Source: an uncultured Pseudomonadota bacterium (GTDB taxonomy: Bacteria > Pseudomonadota > Alphaproteobacteria > UBA9219). Taken from it: DNA of 64,000 bases. Below are positions 8,657 to 16,676 of this stretch, piece after piece; position 1 is the stretch's first letter, and each line of letters begins with the position of its first letter. Under the pieces are notes generated by a model. That model saw only the letters and a program-made list of their open reading frames with translations. It searched no databases and had not been told where the DNA came from. Made by a program: the position numbers and the translations under genes. The stretch covers positions 1 to 64,000 of the forward strand of contig CAIXHP010000051.1 of NCBI GenBank assembly GCA_903919315.1, read 5' to 3'.

Positions 8657-10168
8657 ATGAGCGGCAACCCGACCCAAACCGAAGCGTGGAAAGCCCTGCA
8701 AGCGCATCAGACGCAAACGCGCGGACAAAAACTCGCCGACCTGTTCGCGGCGGATCCCCAACGCGCAGAACGCTTTACCCGGACGCTGGACGGCCTGACC
8801 GTCGATTTTTCCAAAAACCACATCACCGAGGAAACCGTCCGGCTGCTGCTTGATCTGGCAGTGGCGCAGGGGGGCGAAGACTGGCGCGAACGGATGTTCC
8901 GGGGCGACAAGATCAACGCTACCGAAGACCGCGCCGTGTTGCACACGGCCCTGCGCGCGCCGACCGACGCGCCGATTACTGTGGACGGCCACGACATCAT
9001 CCCCGACATCCGGGCGGTCGAGGCGCGGCTCGCGGCCTTTGTGGAGGACGTTCGCGAGGGAAGGTGGCGGGGTGCCACGGGCCAGCCGATTTTGCACATC
9101 GTCAACATCGGCATCGGCGGCTCCGACCTCGGCCCGCGCCTTGTCATGGGCGCGCTCCGCGCCTACGCCAGCGGCCCGCAGGTTCACTTTGTCGCCAACG
9201 TCGATCCGGCGGATATTCTGGGCGTGCTGGCGGGGCTTGATCCGGCCACGACCTTGTTCGTCGTCGCCTCCAAGACCTTCTCGACGCAGGAAACGCTCCT
9301 CAACGCCCGCACGGCGCGGCAATGGCTGGTGGCGGCTCTGGGCGAGGATGCGGTGGCACGGCACTTCGTCGCCGTCTCCGTCAACCGCGAAGCGGTGGAA
9401 AAATTCGGCATCGCCGCCGCGTCTATGTTCCCGCTGTGGGATTGGGTGGGGGGGCGTTACAGCCTCTGGTCGTCGGTCGGACTCAGCTGCGCTTTGGCGC
9501 TGGGTTGGAACCATTTCAAGGCGTTGCTGGCCGGAGCTGCGGTCATGGACGAGCATTTCCGTACCGCGCCCATGGCCCAGAACATCCCCGTCCTGATGGC
9601 GCTGGTGGGGGTGTGGTACCGCAACTTTCGCGGCGCGGCGAGCCTCGCCATTCTGCCCTACAGCGAAGGTCTGCGCGAGCTGCCCCGCTTCCTCCAGCAG
9701 CTGGACATGGAGAGCAACGGCAAATCGGTCGACCGCGACGGCCTCGCGCTGGACTATGCCACGGCCCCCGTCATCTTCGGCGAATGCGGCACAGTGGGCC
9801 AGCACAGCTTCCACCAATGGCTGCATCAGGGGACGGACGCGATCCCTGCGGACTTCATCGGAGTCCGGCAGGACGATTGGGGGCAGCCTGAACACCACCG
9901 CGTCCTCCTCGCCAACCTGACGGCCCAGACCGAAGCCCTCATGAACGGGCGGCAGGAAAGTGACCTCTGCCGCACCAATCCCGGCAACAAGCCCAGCACG
10001 ACGCTATGGCTTGATCGCCTCGACCCCCACCGCCTCGGCATGCTGCTGGCGCTTTATGAACACAAAGTGGCCGTGCAGGGCTTTGTCTGGAACATCAACA
10101 GCTTTGACCAATGGGGCGTCCAATTGGGCAAAAAGCTGGCGGAAGAAGCGCTGGCGGCCAAGGGATAA
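8657..10168 (+). CDS. pgi: Glucose-6-phosphate isomerase
   Basis: Interconverts glucose-6-phosphate and fructose-6-phosphate in the cytoplasm. At 503 aa it has full family length. Visible signatures are NIGIGGSDLGPRLV, SKTFSTQETL, GGRYSLWSSVGLS and GQHSFHQWLHQG, and the C-terminal NSFDQWGVQLGK block carries the conserved lysine. The start at 8657 is 8 bp after the previous stop, so it is probably co-transcribed with the M16 genes. Confidence 0.97.
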   Translation: MSGNPTQTEAWKALQAHQTQTRGQKLADLFAADPQRAERFTRTLDGLTVDFSKNHITEETVRLLLDLAVAQGGEDWRERMFRGDKINATEDRAVLHTALRAPTDAPITVDGHDIIPDIRAVEARLAAFVEDVREGRWRGATGQPILHIVNIGIGGSDLGPRLVMGALRAYASGPQVHFVANVDPADILGVLAGLDPATTLFVVASKTFSTQETLLNARTARQWLVAALGEDAVARHFVAVSVNREAVEKFGIAAASMFPLWDWVGGRYSLWSSVGLSCALALGWNHFKALLAGAAVMDEHFRTAPMAQNIPVLMALVGVWYRNFRGAASLAILPYSEGLRELPRFLQQLDMESNGKSVDRDGLALDYATAPVIFGECGTVGQHSFHQWLHQGTDAIPADFIGVRQDDWGQPEHHRVLLANLTAQTEALMNGRQESDLCRTNPGNKPSTTLWLDRLDPHRLGMLLALYEHKVAVQGFVWNINSFDQWGVQLGKKLAEEALAAKG

Positions 10169-10217
10169 CACTGACGACTCATTGGTCTTTCCCAGCGTTC
10201 GGCGCTAAACTGCGCCC

Positions 10218-10937
10218 ATGAGCGAACCGCGATCCCCCACCGAACTTTGGGCCGCCGAGTATCAGGCAGGAGGCGTGCCGTCTTCCGTGCGCATCGCGCC
10301 TTCGGGCGCGGTGGTGTGGGCGGTGGGCGCGTTGCAGCGGCGGAATTTTCCGCTGCGAATCGCCGTCGATGTCGGTTGCGGTCGGGGCCGGAACAGCCTT
10401 TTTCTCGCCGCGATGGGCCTGCGGGTGACGGCGCTGGACTTCACCGCCAACGCGATTGCGGCGCTGACGCAAGAAGCCAAAAAGCGTCGTCTGGACGACA
10501 AAATCCGGGCCGTGGTGCATGACGTGGTCGAACCTTGGCCGATAGGCGGTCAGGATGTCGATCTGGTGATCGACACTTTTTGCTTCAAACACATCACGCA
10601 GCGTGAATGGCGGCAGGGCTACAAACAACACCTGCTGGATGTCCTCAGCGTGCGCGGGCACTATCTGATTTCGTTCGCCAGCGTCGGCGACGGCTATTAC
10701 GGGCGCTACACCCAGCCGACGGATGTCGCCTCCGGAGCGGCGATGGTGGTCGACCCCGTCAACGGCATCCCCTCAGTGCTGTTCTCGCGCGAAGCCATCG
10801 TGAAGTTCTTTGCGCCGGAGCTTGTGCTTTTGGATGAATTAAAGAACAACAAACCGGTGGTCATACACGGCGCGACCTACGAACGCGAAACCTACGCCCT
10901 CCTGTTCCGCCGCTCCCCGCGCCATTTTGTGAGTTAA
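10218..10937 (+). CDS. Class I SAM-dependent methyltransferase
   Basis: A 239-aa protein with a class I methyltransferase fold. Motif I is VDVGCGRGRNSLFLA at residues 50-64, the acidic end of strand 2 is TALDF, and motif IV-like DLVIDTFCFKH follows near 116. It resembles TehB/UbiE-like small-molecule methyltransferases, but I cannot name the substrate. It starts 49 bp after pgi and precedes a toxin-antitoxin pair that has its own promoter. Confidence 0.8.
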   Translation: MSEPRSPTELWAAEYQAGGVPSSVRIAPSGAVVWAVGALQRRNFPLRIAVDVGCGRGRNSLFLAAMGLRVTALDFTANAIAALTQEAKKRRLDDKIRAVVHDVVEPWPIGGQDVDLVIDTFCFKHITQREWRQGYKQHLLDVLSVRGHYLISFASVGDGYYGRYTQPTDVASGAAMVVDPVNGIPSVLFSREAIVKFFAPELVLLDELKNNKPVVIHGATYERETYALLFRRSPRHFVS

Positions 10938-10954
10938 GCGCGTAGGGCGAAAAC

Positions 10955-10990
10955 TTGACAAAATCCCTTGGTATGACTTATTGCTACCAA
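10955..10990 (+). promoter_or_regulatory. Toxin-antitoxin promoter with overlapping operator
   Basis: A consensus -35 TTGACA (10955-10960) is followed after 17 bp by a -10-like TTATTG (10978-10983). A perfect inverted repeat, TTGGTA (10968-10973) and TACCAA (10985-10990), brackets the -10. This is the expected layout for autorepression by a ribbon-helix-helix antitoxin. The binding itself is inferred. Confidence 0.7.
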
Positions 10991-11010
10991 TGAAGCAAAA
11001 AGGGGTCGCC

Positions 11011-11292
11011 ATGCCGAACGTCGAGAAAATCAGTATCGCCCTGCCGCCGGAAATGGCCGCCCTCATGCGGCAAGTCGTGGAGGCCGGAGAATATGCGTCC
11101 AACAGCGAGGTGATCCGCGACGCTCTGCGGGATTGGACGTACAAGCGCGAACTGCGGCTACGGGGGCTGGAGGATTTGCGCGCCGTGTGGGACGAAGCGA
11201 TCCACGATTCCCGCGCCCGGGTTCCTGCCGAGGATGTTCTTAAGCGGTTACGCAGCAAGTATCGGGCGCTTGTCGAAACGGGCGCTAAATGA
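11011..11292 (+). CDS. ParD-family (ribbon-helix-helix) antitoxin
   Basis: A 93-aa antitoxin of a type II system. The N-terminus KISIALPPEMAALMRQVVEA and the following GEYASNSEVIRDALRDW are typical of ParD/CopG-like ribbon-helix-helix proteins: a beta strand for DNA contact and two helices for dimerisation. The C-terminal half should bind and block the toxin. The start at 11011 is chosen because AGGGG sits 5 bp upstream. It overlaps the toxin gene by ATGA, ensuring coupled synthesis. The complex probably represses the promoter at 10955-10990. Confidence 0.9.
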   Translation: MPNVEKISIALPPEMAALMRQVVEAGEYASNSEVIRDALRDWTYKRELRLRGLEDLRAVWDEAIHDSRARVPAEDVLKRLRSKYRALVETGAK

Positions 11293-11600
11293 GGGTCGAA
11301 TTCTCGGCCTATGTCGAGTCCGACCTTGACGAAATCGCGGCCTACATCGCGGCGGACAATCCGGTTCGGGCCGTCCGTTTCATTGATGAAATCGACGCTT
11401 TCTTTGCCAGAATTGGCGAGAACCCACGTCAGTACCAGCTACGTCCGGATATCCGGCCCGACATGCGCCTCGCGGTGCATGGGCACTATGTCATTCTGTT
11501 CCGGATTCGCGCCGACTGTGTGAGCGTGGAACGGGTCGTTCACGGCGCTCGCAATCTGGTCAATCTCCTTGAGCCGGAAGGCCTGACGGGCAGCGCGTGA
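11289..11600 (+). CDS. ParE/RelE-superfamily toxin
   Basis: A 103-aa toxin. The N-terminal RVEFSAYVESDLDEIAAYIA and the C-terminal HGHYVILFRIRADCVSVERV followed by VHGARNL match the ParE branch of the RelE fold. ParE proteins usually inhibit DNA gyrase and RelE proteins cleave mRNA; the ParD-type partner favours the ParE role. It overlaps the antitoxin by 4 nt. Full length, with no sign of decay. Confidence 0.9.
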   Translation: MRVEFSAYVESDLDEIAAYIAADNPVRAVRFIDEIDAFFARIGENPRQYQLRPDIRPDMRLAVHGHYVILFRIRADCVSVERVVHGARNLVNLLEPEGLTGSA

Positions 11601-11696
11601 CGACCGACTCGACGGGCCGCCTTGCGCCTTGACTCCGAGGCCCCGCGCCCGTACTTTGCGGCCAGTTTCGATCGGTTAACGGTGGGGAGGCGGTTC

Positions 11697-12023
11697 ATGA
11701 CGAACGATCCTGAGCGCGACCGGTTGGACGACCTCGCGGAACGGATACGCCAAGCCGAAAAACGGGCGGAACCGACACCCGCAAAGTCGGAAACGGATGT
11801 CGAAGCGGATCGCGCCACGGTCAAGGCCAGTCGGATGGGTTTCGATTTTGCCGCTGCCGTGCTGATATGCGCCGCGCTGGGGTGGTTGATCGACCGAATA
11901 CTGGGGACGGGGCCTTGGGGAATCATCCTGATGCTTTTCGCCGGTTTTGCGGTCGGAATGATGAATGTGTGGCGCGCGATGAGCGGCTATGAGCAGACGG
12001 TCGGATGGCGGAAAAAACGCTGA
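11697..12023 (+). CDS. atpI: ATP synthase assembly protein I
   Basis: A 108-aa inner-membrane protein. A charged N-terminal half (about 50 residues) is followed by two membrane segments, FDFAAAVLICAALGWLID and GPWGIILMLFAGFAVGMMNV, which is the AtpI pattern. AtpI helps assemble the c-ring and/or supplies Mg2+. The ATG at 11697 is preceded by GGGGAGG. It heads the Fo gene cluster, 45 bp before atpB. Confidence 0.92.
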   Translation: MTNDPERDRLDDLAERIRQAEKRAEPTPAKSETDVEADRATVKASRMGFDFAAAVLICAALGWLIDRILGTGPWGIILMLFAGFAVGMMNVWRAMSGYEQTVGWRKKR

Positions 12024-12068
12024 GGCGTTTCCTTCATCCGCAAAGACCTTTGAGACGAGGGAACACGC

Positions 12069-12815
12069 ATGGCGTCGCCGATAGAACAATTTGAAATCCA
12101 CGCCCTCACGCCGCCCCTGTTCCATCTGGCGGGACAACCGGTCGCTTTCACCAATTCCGCGCTTTACATGTTTTTCGCCGTTGCGTTGGCCACGGCGTTG
12201 ACCGTTCTGGCGATGCGCCCCCGCGCGATCGTGCCGGGACGCTGGCAGATGCTGGCCGAAACCCTCTACAACTTCATCGCCGACATGGTGGCCAGCGCCG
12301 CCGGAGAAAAGGCCAAGCCGTTCTTTCCGTTCATCTTCACCGTCTTCATCTTCATCATGTGCTGCAACATGCTGGGCATGATCCCGCACAGCCTGACGGT
12401 GACGAGCCATATCGTCGTCAATCTGGCGCTGGCGCTGTTCATTTTTGTCGTCATCACGGTGACGGGCTTCGTCAAACACGGCTTTCGCTTTTTTGGACTG
12501 TTCGTGCCGCACGGCGTGCCGTGGGCGCTGCTGCCGTTCATGATGGTGATCGAGGTGGTGTCGTTTCTGGTGCGGCCCTTCAGCCTTTCGGTTCGTTTGT
12601 TCGCCAACATGCTGGCCGGGCATATTCTGCTGAAAGTGTTCGCGGGCATGACGGCCAGCCTCGCTACGGCGGGCGGTCTGGCGGTGATTGGCGTCTTGCC
12701 TCTGGCGCTTAACGTTGCTATCACCGCGTTCGAGTTCTTTGTCGCCGGGTTGCAGGCCTACATCTTTGCCATCCTGACGGCGGTTTATCTGCGCGATGCG
12801 CTGGAGTTGCACTAA
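12069..12815 (+). CDS. atpB: ATP synthase Fo subunit a
   Basis: The 248-aa membrane stator subunit that forms the proton half-channels against the c-ring. The essential arginine is in FSLSVRLFANMLAGH (near residue 177), and the C-terminal block FVAGLQAYIFAILTAVYL is typical. Several hydrophobic helices are present. A GAGGGA Shine-Dalgarno precedes the ATG. Order atpI-atpB-atpE-atpF'-atpF; the F1 genes are not in the window, as is common in alphaproteobacteria. Confidence 0.97.
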   Translation: MASPIEQFEIHALTPPLFHLAGQPVAFTNSALYMFFAVALATALTVLAMRPRAIVPGRWQMLAETLYNFIADMVASAAGEKAKPFFPFIFTVFIFIMCCNMLGMIPHSLTVTSHIVVNLALALFIFVVITVTGFVKHGFRFFGLFVPHGVPWALLPFMMVIEVVSFLVRPFSLSVRLFANMLAGHILLKVFAGMTASLATAGGLAVIGVLPLALNVAITAFEFFVAGLQAYIFAILTAVYLRDALELH

Positions 12816-12888
12816 GCAGAGCGACGAAGTTGTATTGAGCGGACGACAGAGTTAACGTTTTCACCACACAGACCAAAGGGAGTTTTCG

Positions 12889-13116
12889 ATGGAAGGTTCA
12901 ACGATCAAGTTGCTGGGCGCGGGCATTTCGATGGTGGGCGCTTTGGGCGCCGGTATCGGCCTCGGCATGCTGTTCGCCGCGTGGCTCAGCGCGATTGCGC
13001 GGAACCCTTCCGCCGAAGCCAAGCTCAAGCAGGTCGGTTTCGTCGGCTTTGCCGCGACCGAGCTGGTGCTGCTGATGTGCTTCGTCGTTTCGGCGCTGCT
13101 CATTTTCGCGGTCTGA
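12889..13116 (+). CDS. atpE: ATP synthase Fo subunit c
   Basis: A 75-aa hairpin of two membrane helices that forms the rotor ring. Helix 1 has the glycine motif GALGAGIGLG, the loop is ARNPSAEAKL, and helix 2 carries the proton-carrying Glu58 in FAATELVLLMC. No Na+-binding pattern is evident, so H+ coupling is likely. It is separated from atpB by 73 bp. Confidence 0.97.
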   Translation: MEGSTIKLLGAGISMVGALGAGIGLGMLFAAWLSAIARNPSAEAKLKQVGFVGFAATELVLLMCFVVSALLIFAV

Positions 13117-13134
13117 GTCACGGAGTTCGGGCGC

Positions 13135-13680
13135 ATGGCGATGGGAATCAGGCGGGCGGGATTGGCGGGCGGCGCTCTGGCGCTTCTGGCCGATTCGGCG
13201 CGCGCGGAAGAGGCCGCGAAAGCGGGCCTGCCGCAATTTGATCCCACCGTCATTCCCGGCCAGTTGTTCTGGCTGGCGCTTAGTTTCGGCCTGCTTTACG
13301 CCCTGATGGCTTGGGTGGCTTTGCCCGCCATCCGGAAAACGCAGGAACGTCGCGGCGTGGTGGTTCGGGGCGACCTCGATGCCGCCGCCGCCGCGAACGC
13401 GAAGGCCAAAGCCACGCAAGCCGAATATGAAAAAGCCCTGATCGAAGCGCGCATCAAGGCGCAAGCCGCCGTGAGCGGTCTGGCTGAGGCGGCCGAGAAA
13501 GAATCCGTGGCGCAGCAAACGGCGCGGCAACGCGAATTGAACCGCCGCATCGCGGCGGCAGAAGTCCAAATCGCCGTAGCCCGCCATGCCGCGCTCAAGG
13601 ACGTGGACGCGGCCGCCGTCGAATTGGCCGACGTGATCGCCGACCGAGTCGCGGGTCTGAAGACGGGAGCGGCGCGATGA
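13135..13680 (+). CDS. atpF': ATP synthase Fo subunit b' (b2)
   Basis: A 181-aa peripheral-stalk subunit. After a short N-terminal extension (ending DSARAEEAA) comes one membrane span, QLFWLALSFGLLYALMAWV, and then a long Ala/Glu/Lys-rich coiled coil that reaches F1. A second b-type subunit is typical of phototrophic and alphaproteobacterial ATP synthases. It overlaps atpF by 4 nt. Confidence 0.93.
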   Translation: MAMGIRRAGLAGGALALLADSARAEEAAKAGLPQFDPTVIPGQLFWLALSFGLLYALMAWVALPAIRKTQERRGVVVRGDLDAAAAANAKAKATQAEYEKALIEARIKAQAAVSGLAEAAEKESVAQQTARQRELNRRIAAAEVQIAVARHAALKDVDAAAVELADVIADRVAGLKTGAAR

Positions 13681-14195
13681 CTCACGAAACCGGTTTTCTC
13701 TCGGATCCGATTGTTTGGTACGCTCTGGCGCTGGTTCTCTTCCTCGGCATCGCATGGTGGAAGATTCGCGGGCCGATGCTGGGCTGGCTTGACGGCGAGA
13801 TTGCCAAGGTCGCCGGTGAATTGGAACAAGCCAAAAAATTGCGCGCCGAAGCCGATGCCGTGCTGGCCGACTACACCGAACGCCAGCGGGTCGCGTTGGA
13901 AGAAGCCGATGCCATCGTGGCCCACGCGCAGGAGGAAGCCGCGCGTTTGCGCGCGACCGCCGAGCAGGATTTAAAGGCGGCGCTGGAGCGCTGCGAACAA
14001 CGCGCCATGCAACGCATCCGCATCGCCGAGGCCGAGGCTTTGGCCGCCGTCCGTCGCGCGGTGGTGGATCAGGCCGTCGCGGGCGCGGTCGCGGCGCTGA
14101 CCGCGAAACTCGACGACGCGGCCTCCGCGAAATTGATGGATCAGGCGATTGCCGAAGTGCCGCATTTGATGCCCGCCGCTGCCAAGACCGCTTAG
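13677..14195 (+). CDS. atpF: ATP synthase Fo subunit b
   Basis: A 172-aa peripheral-stalk subunit that pairs with b'. One membrane span is present (residues about 12-25, WYALALVLFLGIAWW), followed by a long amphipathic coiled coil rich in Ala, Glu and Arg (EQAKKLRAEADAVLADYTE and onward). The start overlaps the atpF' stop (ATGA). It is the last ATP synthase gene of this cluster. Confidence 0.94.
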   Translation: MTHETGFLSDPIVWYALALVLFLGIAWWKIRGPMLGWLDGEIAKVAGELEQAKKLRAEADAVLADYTERQRVALEEADAIVAHAQEEAARLRATAEQDLKAALERCEQRAMQRIRIAEAEALAAVRRAVVDQAVAGAVAALTAKLDDAASAKLMDQAIAEVPHLMPAAAKTA

Positions 14196-14208
14196 GGTCG
14201 GGGCCGCC

Positions 14209-14820
14209 GTGTTCCCCCCTCCCGCCACCGCGAAAACTCAGTCCATCGCCGATCTGTTGCGCCATCTGCAATCGACCATTGCCGGTGGCGACACGGTGAC
14301 GATTGGCCACATGCTGCAATTGTTCGGCGTGCGCGGCTTCGCCTTTTTCCTGCTCGTCTTGGCGTTGATGAACATCGTCATCTTTATGGTGCCGGGCGTG
14401 TCGTTTTTGTTCGGCCTGCCGATGGTTATTCTCGCGGTGCAAATGGTGTTGGGCTTTCCCACGCCGATCTTTCCCGCCTTTATCCGCAACGGCACCATCA
14501 AGCGCGTTTTTCTGGTGCGCGGGCTTGAAATCGGCATTCGCGGGATGAGCAAGGTCGAGCATCTGATCCGACCGCGCTTTCTCTTCCTGTCCGGCCCGCA
14601 TCTGGATCGCGTTCATAGCCTTTTGGCGCTGCTGCTGGCGATACTGGTGTCCTTTCCGTTGCCGGTGTTGAACATTCCGCCCTCGCTGGGCGTGATCGCG
14701 TTGGCGGTCGGCATGATGCAGCGCGACGGCCTGTTCGTCATTGCTGCCTACGCCATCGCCGCGTGGAGCCTGTGGCTCTACAAATCATTAGGGCACGTTG
14801 CCCAGATGCTGGTCAGTTGA
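14209..14820 (+). CDS. ExoD-family membrane protein
   Basis: A 203-aa integral membrane protein of the exopolysaccharide synthesis ExoD family. The N-terminal SIADLLRHLQSTIAGGDTVT, then GHMLQLFGVRGFAFFLLVLA and GVSFLFGLPMVILAVQMVLG, match the family, and further hydrophobic segments lie near residues 125-185. The first ExoD was found in rhizobial exopolysaccharide and alkali-tolerance mutants; its molecular role is unclear. The start is GTG, 13 bp after atpF, with AGGG upstream. Confidence 0.85.
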   Translation: MFPPPATAKTQSIADLLRHLQSTIAGGDTVTIGHMLQLFGVRGFAFFLLVLALMNIVIFMVPGVSFLFGLPMVILAVQMVLGFPTPIFPAFIRNGTIKRVFLVRGLEIGIRGMSKVEHLIRPRFLFLSGPHLDRVHSLLALLLAILVSFPLPVLNIPPSLGVIALAVGMMQRDGLFVIAAYAIAAWSLWLYKSLGHVAQMLVS

Positions 14821-14854
14821 GGTCTCGCCCCGCGACAATTCCCTAGGTGCCGTT

Positions 14855-15811
14855 ATGAGTGTCCTGTTCCAAGCCCTCACTAAAGCCGCGCGTGATCACG
14901 AGGCGCGGACATGCTGTGCCGCGCCGGTAACGGCGCTCCAGACGGGCATGCCGGTAACGGCGCCCCAGACGGATGCGCCGGTGAACGCACAGCCCATGCC
15001 TGTGGTGGTGCCCTTGCTGGAAATGTCGCCGCCGTCAAAGACTGTGTGGTTCGTGGTCGCGGGCTTTGCGGCGTTTCTGGCGGTGGCCGTCGGAGCCGCT
15101 GTGGCGGTCTATGCGGCGAAACGATCCGTGGCCCCCGCCCCCGCCGTGCTGATGGGTGCGTCGCCCGTCGCCCCCGATCTGTCTGTTCAGGGCATCGCGC
15201 TACCGGCGGACAGCCTAAACCCTCCCGCGTTGGATGATTCCGCGACGGACGAGATCGTGAATCAGGTCAAATCCCTGCCTGCGCTGGAGCGCGGGAGCGC
15301 CGCTCAAACGTCGCAGAAAAAGATCATCGTGCATGACGAGGAGAAACCTCTCCGCGACGAAGCTGGCGACGACGTGCAAGCGCTGCTGGAACGCGGCAAT
15401 TACGCCGGAGCGCTCCGGCTCTATGATCAAATGCTGGACAACAATCCCAAAGACACGCGGCTTCTGCAAGGAAAGATCAGCGTTTTAGAGCAAAGCGGTC
15501 TGGCCTCTGCCGCTGCGGCCCTGCGGCGGATGGCGGAAGATTATCCCGGCTATGTGCCGTTGCAGGCGGCGCTCGCGCGGCAACTGACGCGCCAAGGCGA
15601 TGCGGCGGGCGCGGCGGCGGCGTGGCAAAAGGCTTTGGCGCTCGATCCGGACAACGCGTCCAGTCGCCTCAGCCTCGCCGTCCTGCTGGATCATAACGGG
15701 CAAAGGGACGCAGCGCTGGAGCAATACCGGAAGCTGCCGTCGCCGCGATCACCGGAGGTGCAGCGTCGTCTGGATTACCTCAGCGGAACATCGTCCGACA
15801 AGGCCGAGTGA
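14855..15811 (+). CDS. Membrane-anchored TPR protein, MshN-like
   Basis: A 318-aa protein with a short cytoplasmic N-terminus (MSVLFQALTKAARDHEAR), an imperfect Pro/Val/Thr/Ala repeat at about residues 25-50, one membrane span (about 63-87) and a periplasmic region. The C-terminal half from about 180 contains tetratricopeptide-like repeats (NYAGALRLYDQMLDNNPKD, GDAAGAAAAWQKALALDPDN). This architecture, paired with the GspA/MshM-type ATPase immediately downstream, resembles MshN of MSHA pilus loci. No other pilus or type II secretion genes are nearby, so the partner machine is unknown. Confidence 0.65.
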   Translation: MSVLFQALTKAARDHEARTCCAAPVTALQTGMPVTAPQTDAPVNAQPMPVVVPLLEMSPPSKTVWFVVAGFAAFLAVAVGAAVAVYAAKRSVAPAPAVLMGASPVAPDLSVQGIALPADSLNPPALDDSATDEIVNQVKSLPALERGSAAQTSQKKIIVHDEEKPLRDEAGDDVQALLERGNYAGALRLYDQMLDNNPKDTRLLQGKISVLEQSGLASAAAALRRMAEDYPGYVPLQAALARQLTRQGDAAGAAAAWQKALALDPDNASSRLSLAVLLDHNGQRDAALEQYRKLPSPRSPEVQRRLDYLSGTSSDKAE

Positions 15812-15815
15812 AGGC

Positions 15816-16673
15816 ATGCCGTTTCTGCAACATTTCGGTTTGAACGACTATCCCTTCGGCCTCACGCCCAACCCGCGCCTTTTTTTCCCGTCCGAACAGG
15901 CGCAGGCGCTGTTGGATGCGCTTGCCTTCGCGATCACGCGCGGCGACGGATTGCTCAAGGTGGTGGGCGAGGTGGGGAGCGGCAAAACGCTGCTGTGCCG
16001 GATGTTGTTGGAACGCCTGCGCGCGCAGCCGGTCAACACCGCCTATTTCAACGCGCCGATCGCCATGACGGGCGCGCAGCTGCCGCACCTCGTTGCGCGC
16101 GAATTCGGCCTTGATCCGCAGGATGTCGTCGACCCCCTGCGCGAGCTGCGCCGCTTTCTGCTCGACGAACACGCGCAAGGCCGCCGCAACGTCCTCATCA
16201 TCGACGAAGCGCAGGCGCTGGGTGTCGAGGGGCTGGAGGCGGTGCGCCTGCTCTCCAATCTGGAGACGGACACGGACAAGCTGCTGCAAATCGTGCTGTT
16301 TGGCCAAGCCGAGCTGGATCAGCTCTTGCGCCGTCGCGACCTGCGCCAGATGGCGCAGCGCTTGAGCTTTTCCTTCACGACAAAGCCGTTCTCTGACATG
16401 TCCACGGCGGCCTATGTGCGTTTCCGTCTGGAGCGTTGCGCCGGAATTGGCATGGCCCGCGCGGTTTTCTCACCTGCGGCGTTGCGGCATCTGGCGAAAA
16501 CCAGCGGCGGCTTGCCGCGCATCGTCAACCGGTTGGCGGACAAAGCGCTGCTGGCGGCCTACGCCGAGGACGCGGCCATCGTGGAGCCGCGCCATATCCG
16601 CGCCGCTCTGCGCGAAACGCCGGATTTGCGGCGCGGCTGGCGAACGCTGTGGTGCCGAATCGGCCTCGCTTGA
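15816..16673 (+). CDS. AAA ATPase of the GspA/ExeA/MshM type
   Basis: A 285-aa ATPase. The N-terminus (FGLNDYPFGLTPNPRLFF) is the classic ExeA/MshM opening. Walker A is GEVGSGKT, Walker B is VLIIDEAQAL, and the C-terminal lid region includes TSGGLPRIVNRLADKALLAA. ExeA binds peptidoglycan through an extra C-terminal domain; this protein ends right after the ATPase domain, so it is the short MshM form. The start at 15816 is 4 bp after the TPR gene. It faces ispA on the opposite strand with a 3-bp gap between stops. Confidence 0.85.
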   Translation: MPFLQHFGLNDYPFGLTPNPRLFFPSEQAQALLDALAFAITRGDGLLKVVGEVGSGKTLLCRMLLERLRAQPVNTAYFNAPIAMTGAQLPHLVAREFGLDPQDVVDPLRELRRFLLDEHAQGRRNVLIIDEAQALGVEGLEAVRLLSNLETDTDKLLQIVLFGQAELDQLLRRRDLRQMAQRLSFSFTTKPFSDMSTAAYVRFRLERCAGIGMARAVFSPAALRHLAKTSGGLPRIVNRLADKALLAAYAEDAAIVEPRHIRAALRETPDLRRGWRTLWCRIGLA

Positions 16674-16676
16674 ACG

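Noticed and set aside
12898-14616. 572-codon antisense frame across atpE-atpF'-atpF-exoD
   Set aside because: Lies opposite four well-recognised genes; low-complexity Arg/His-rich product.
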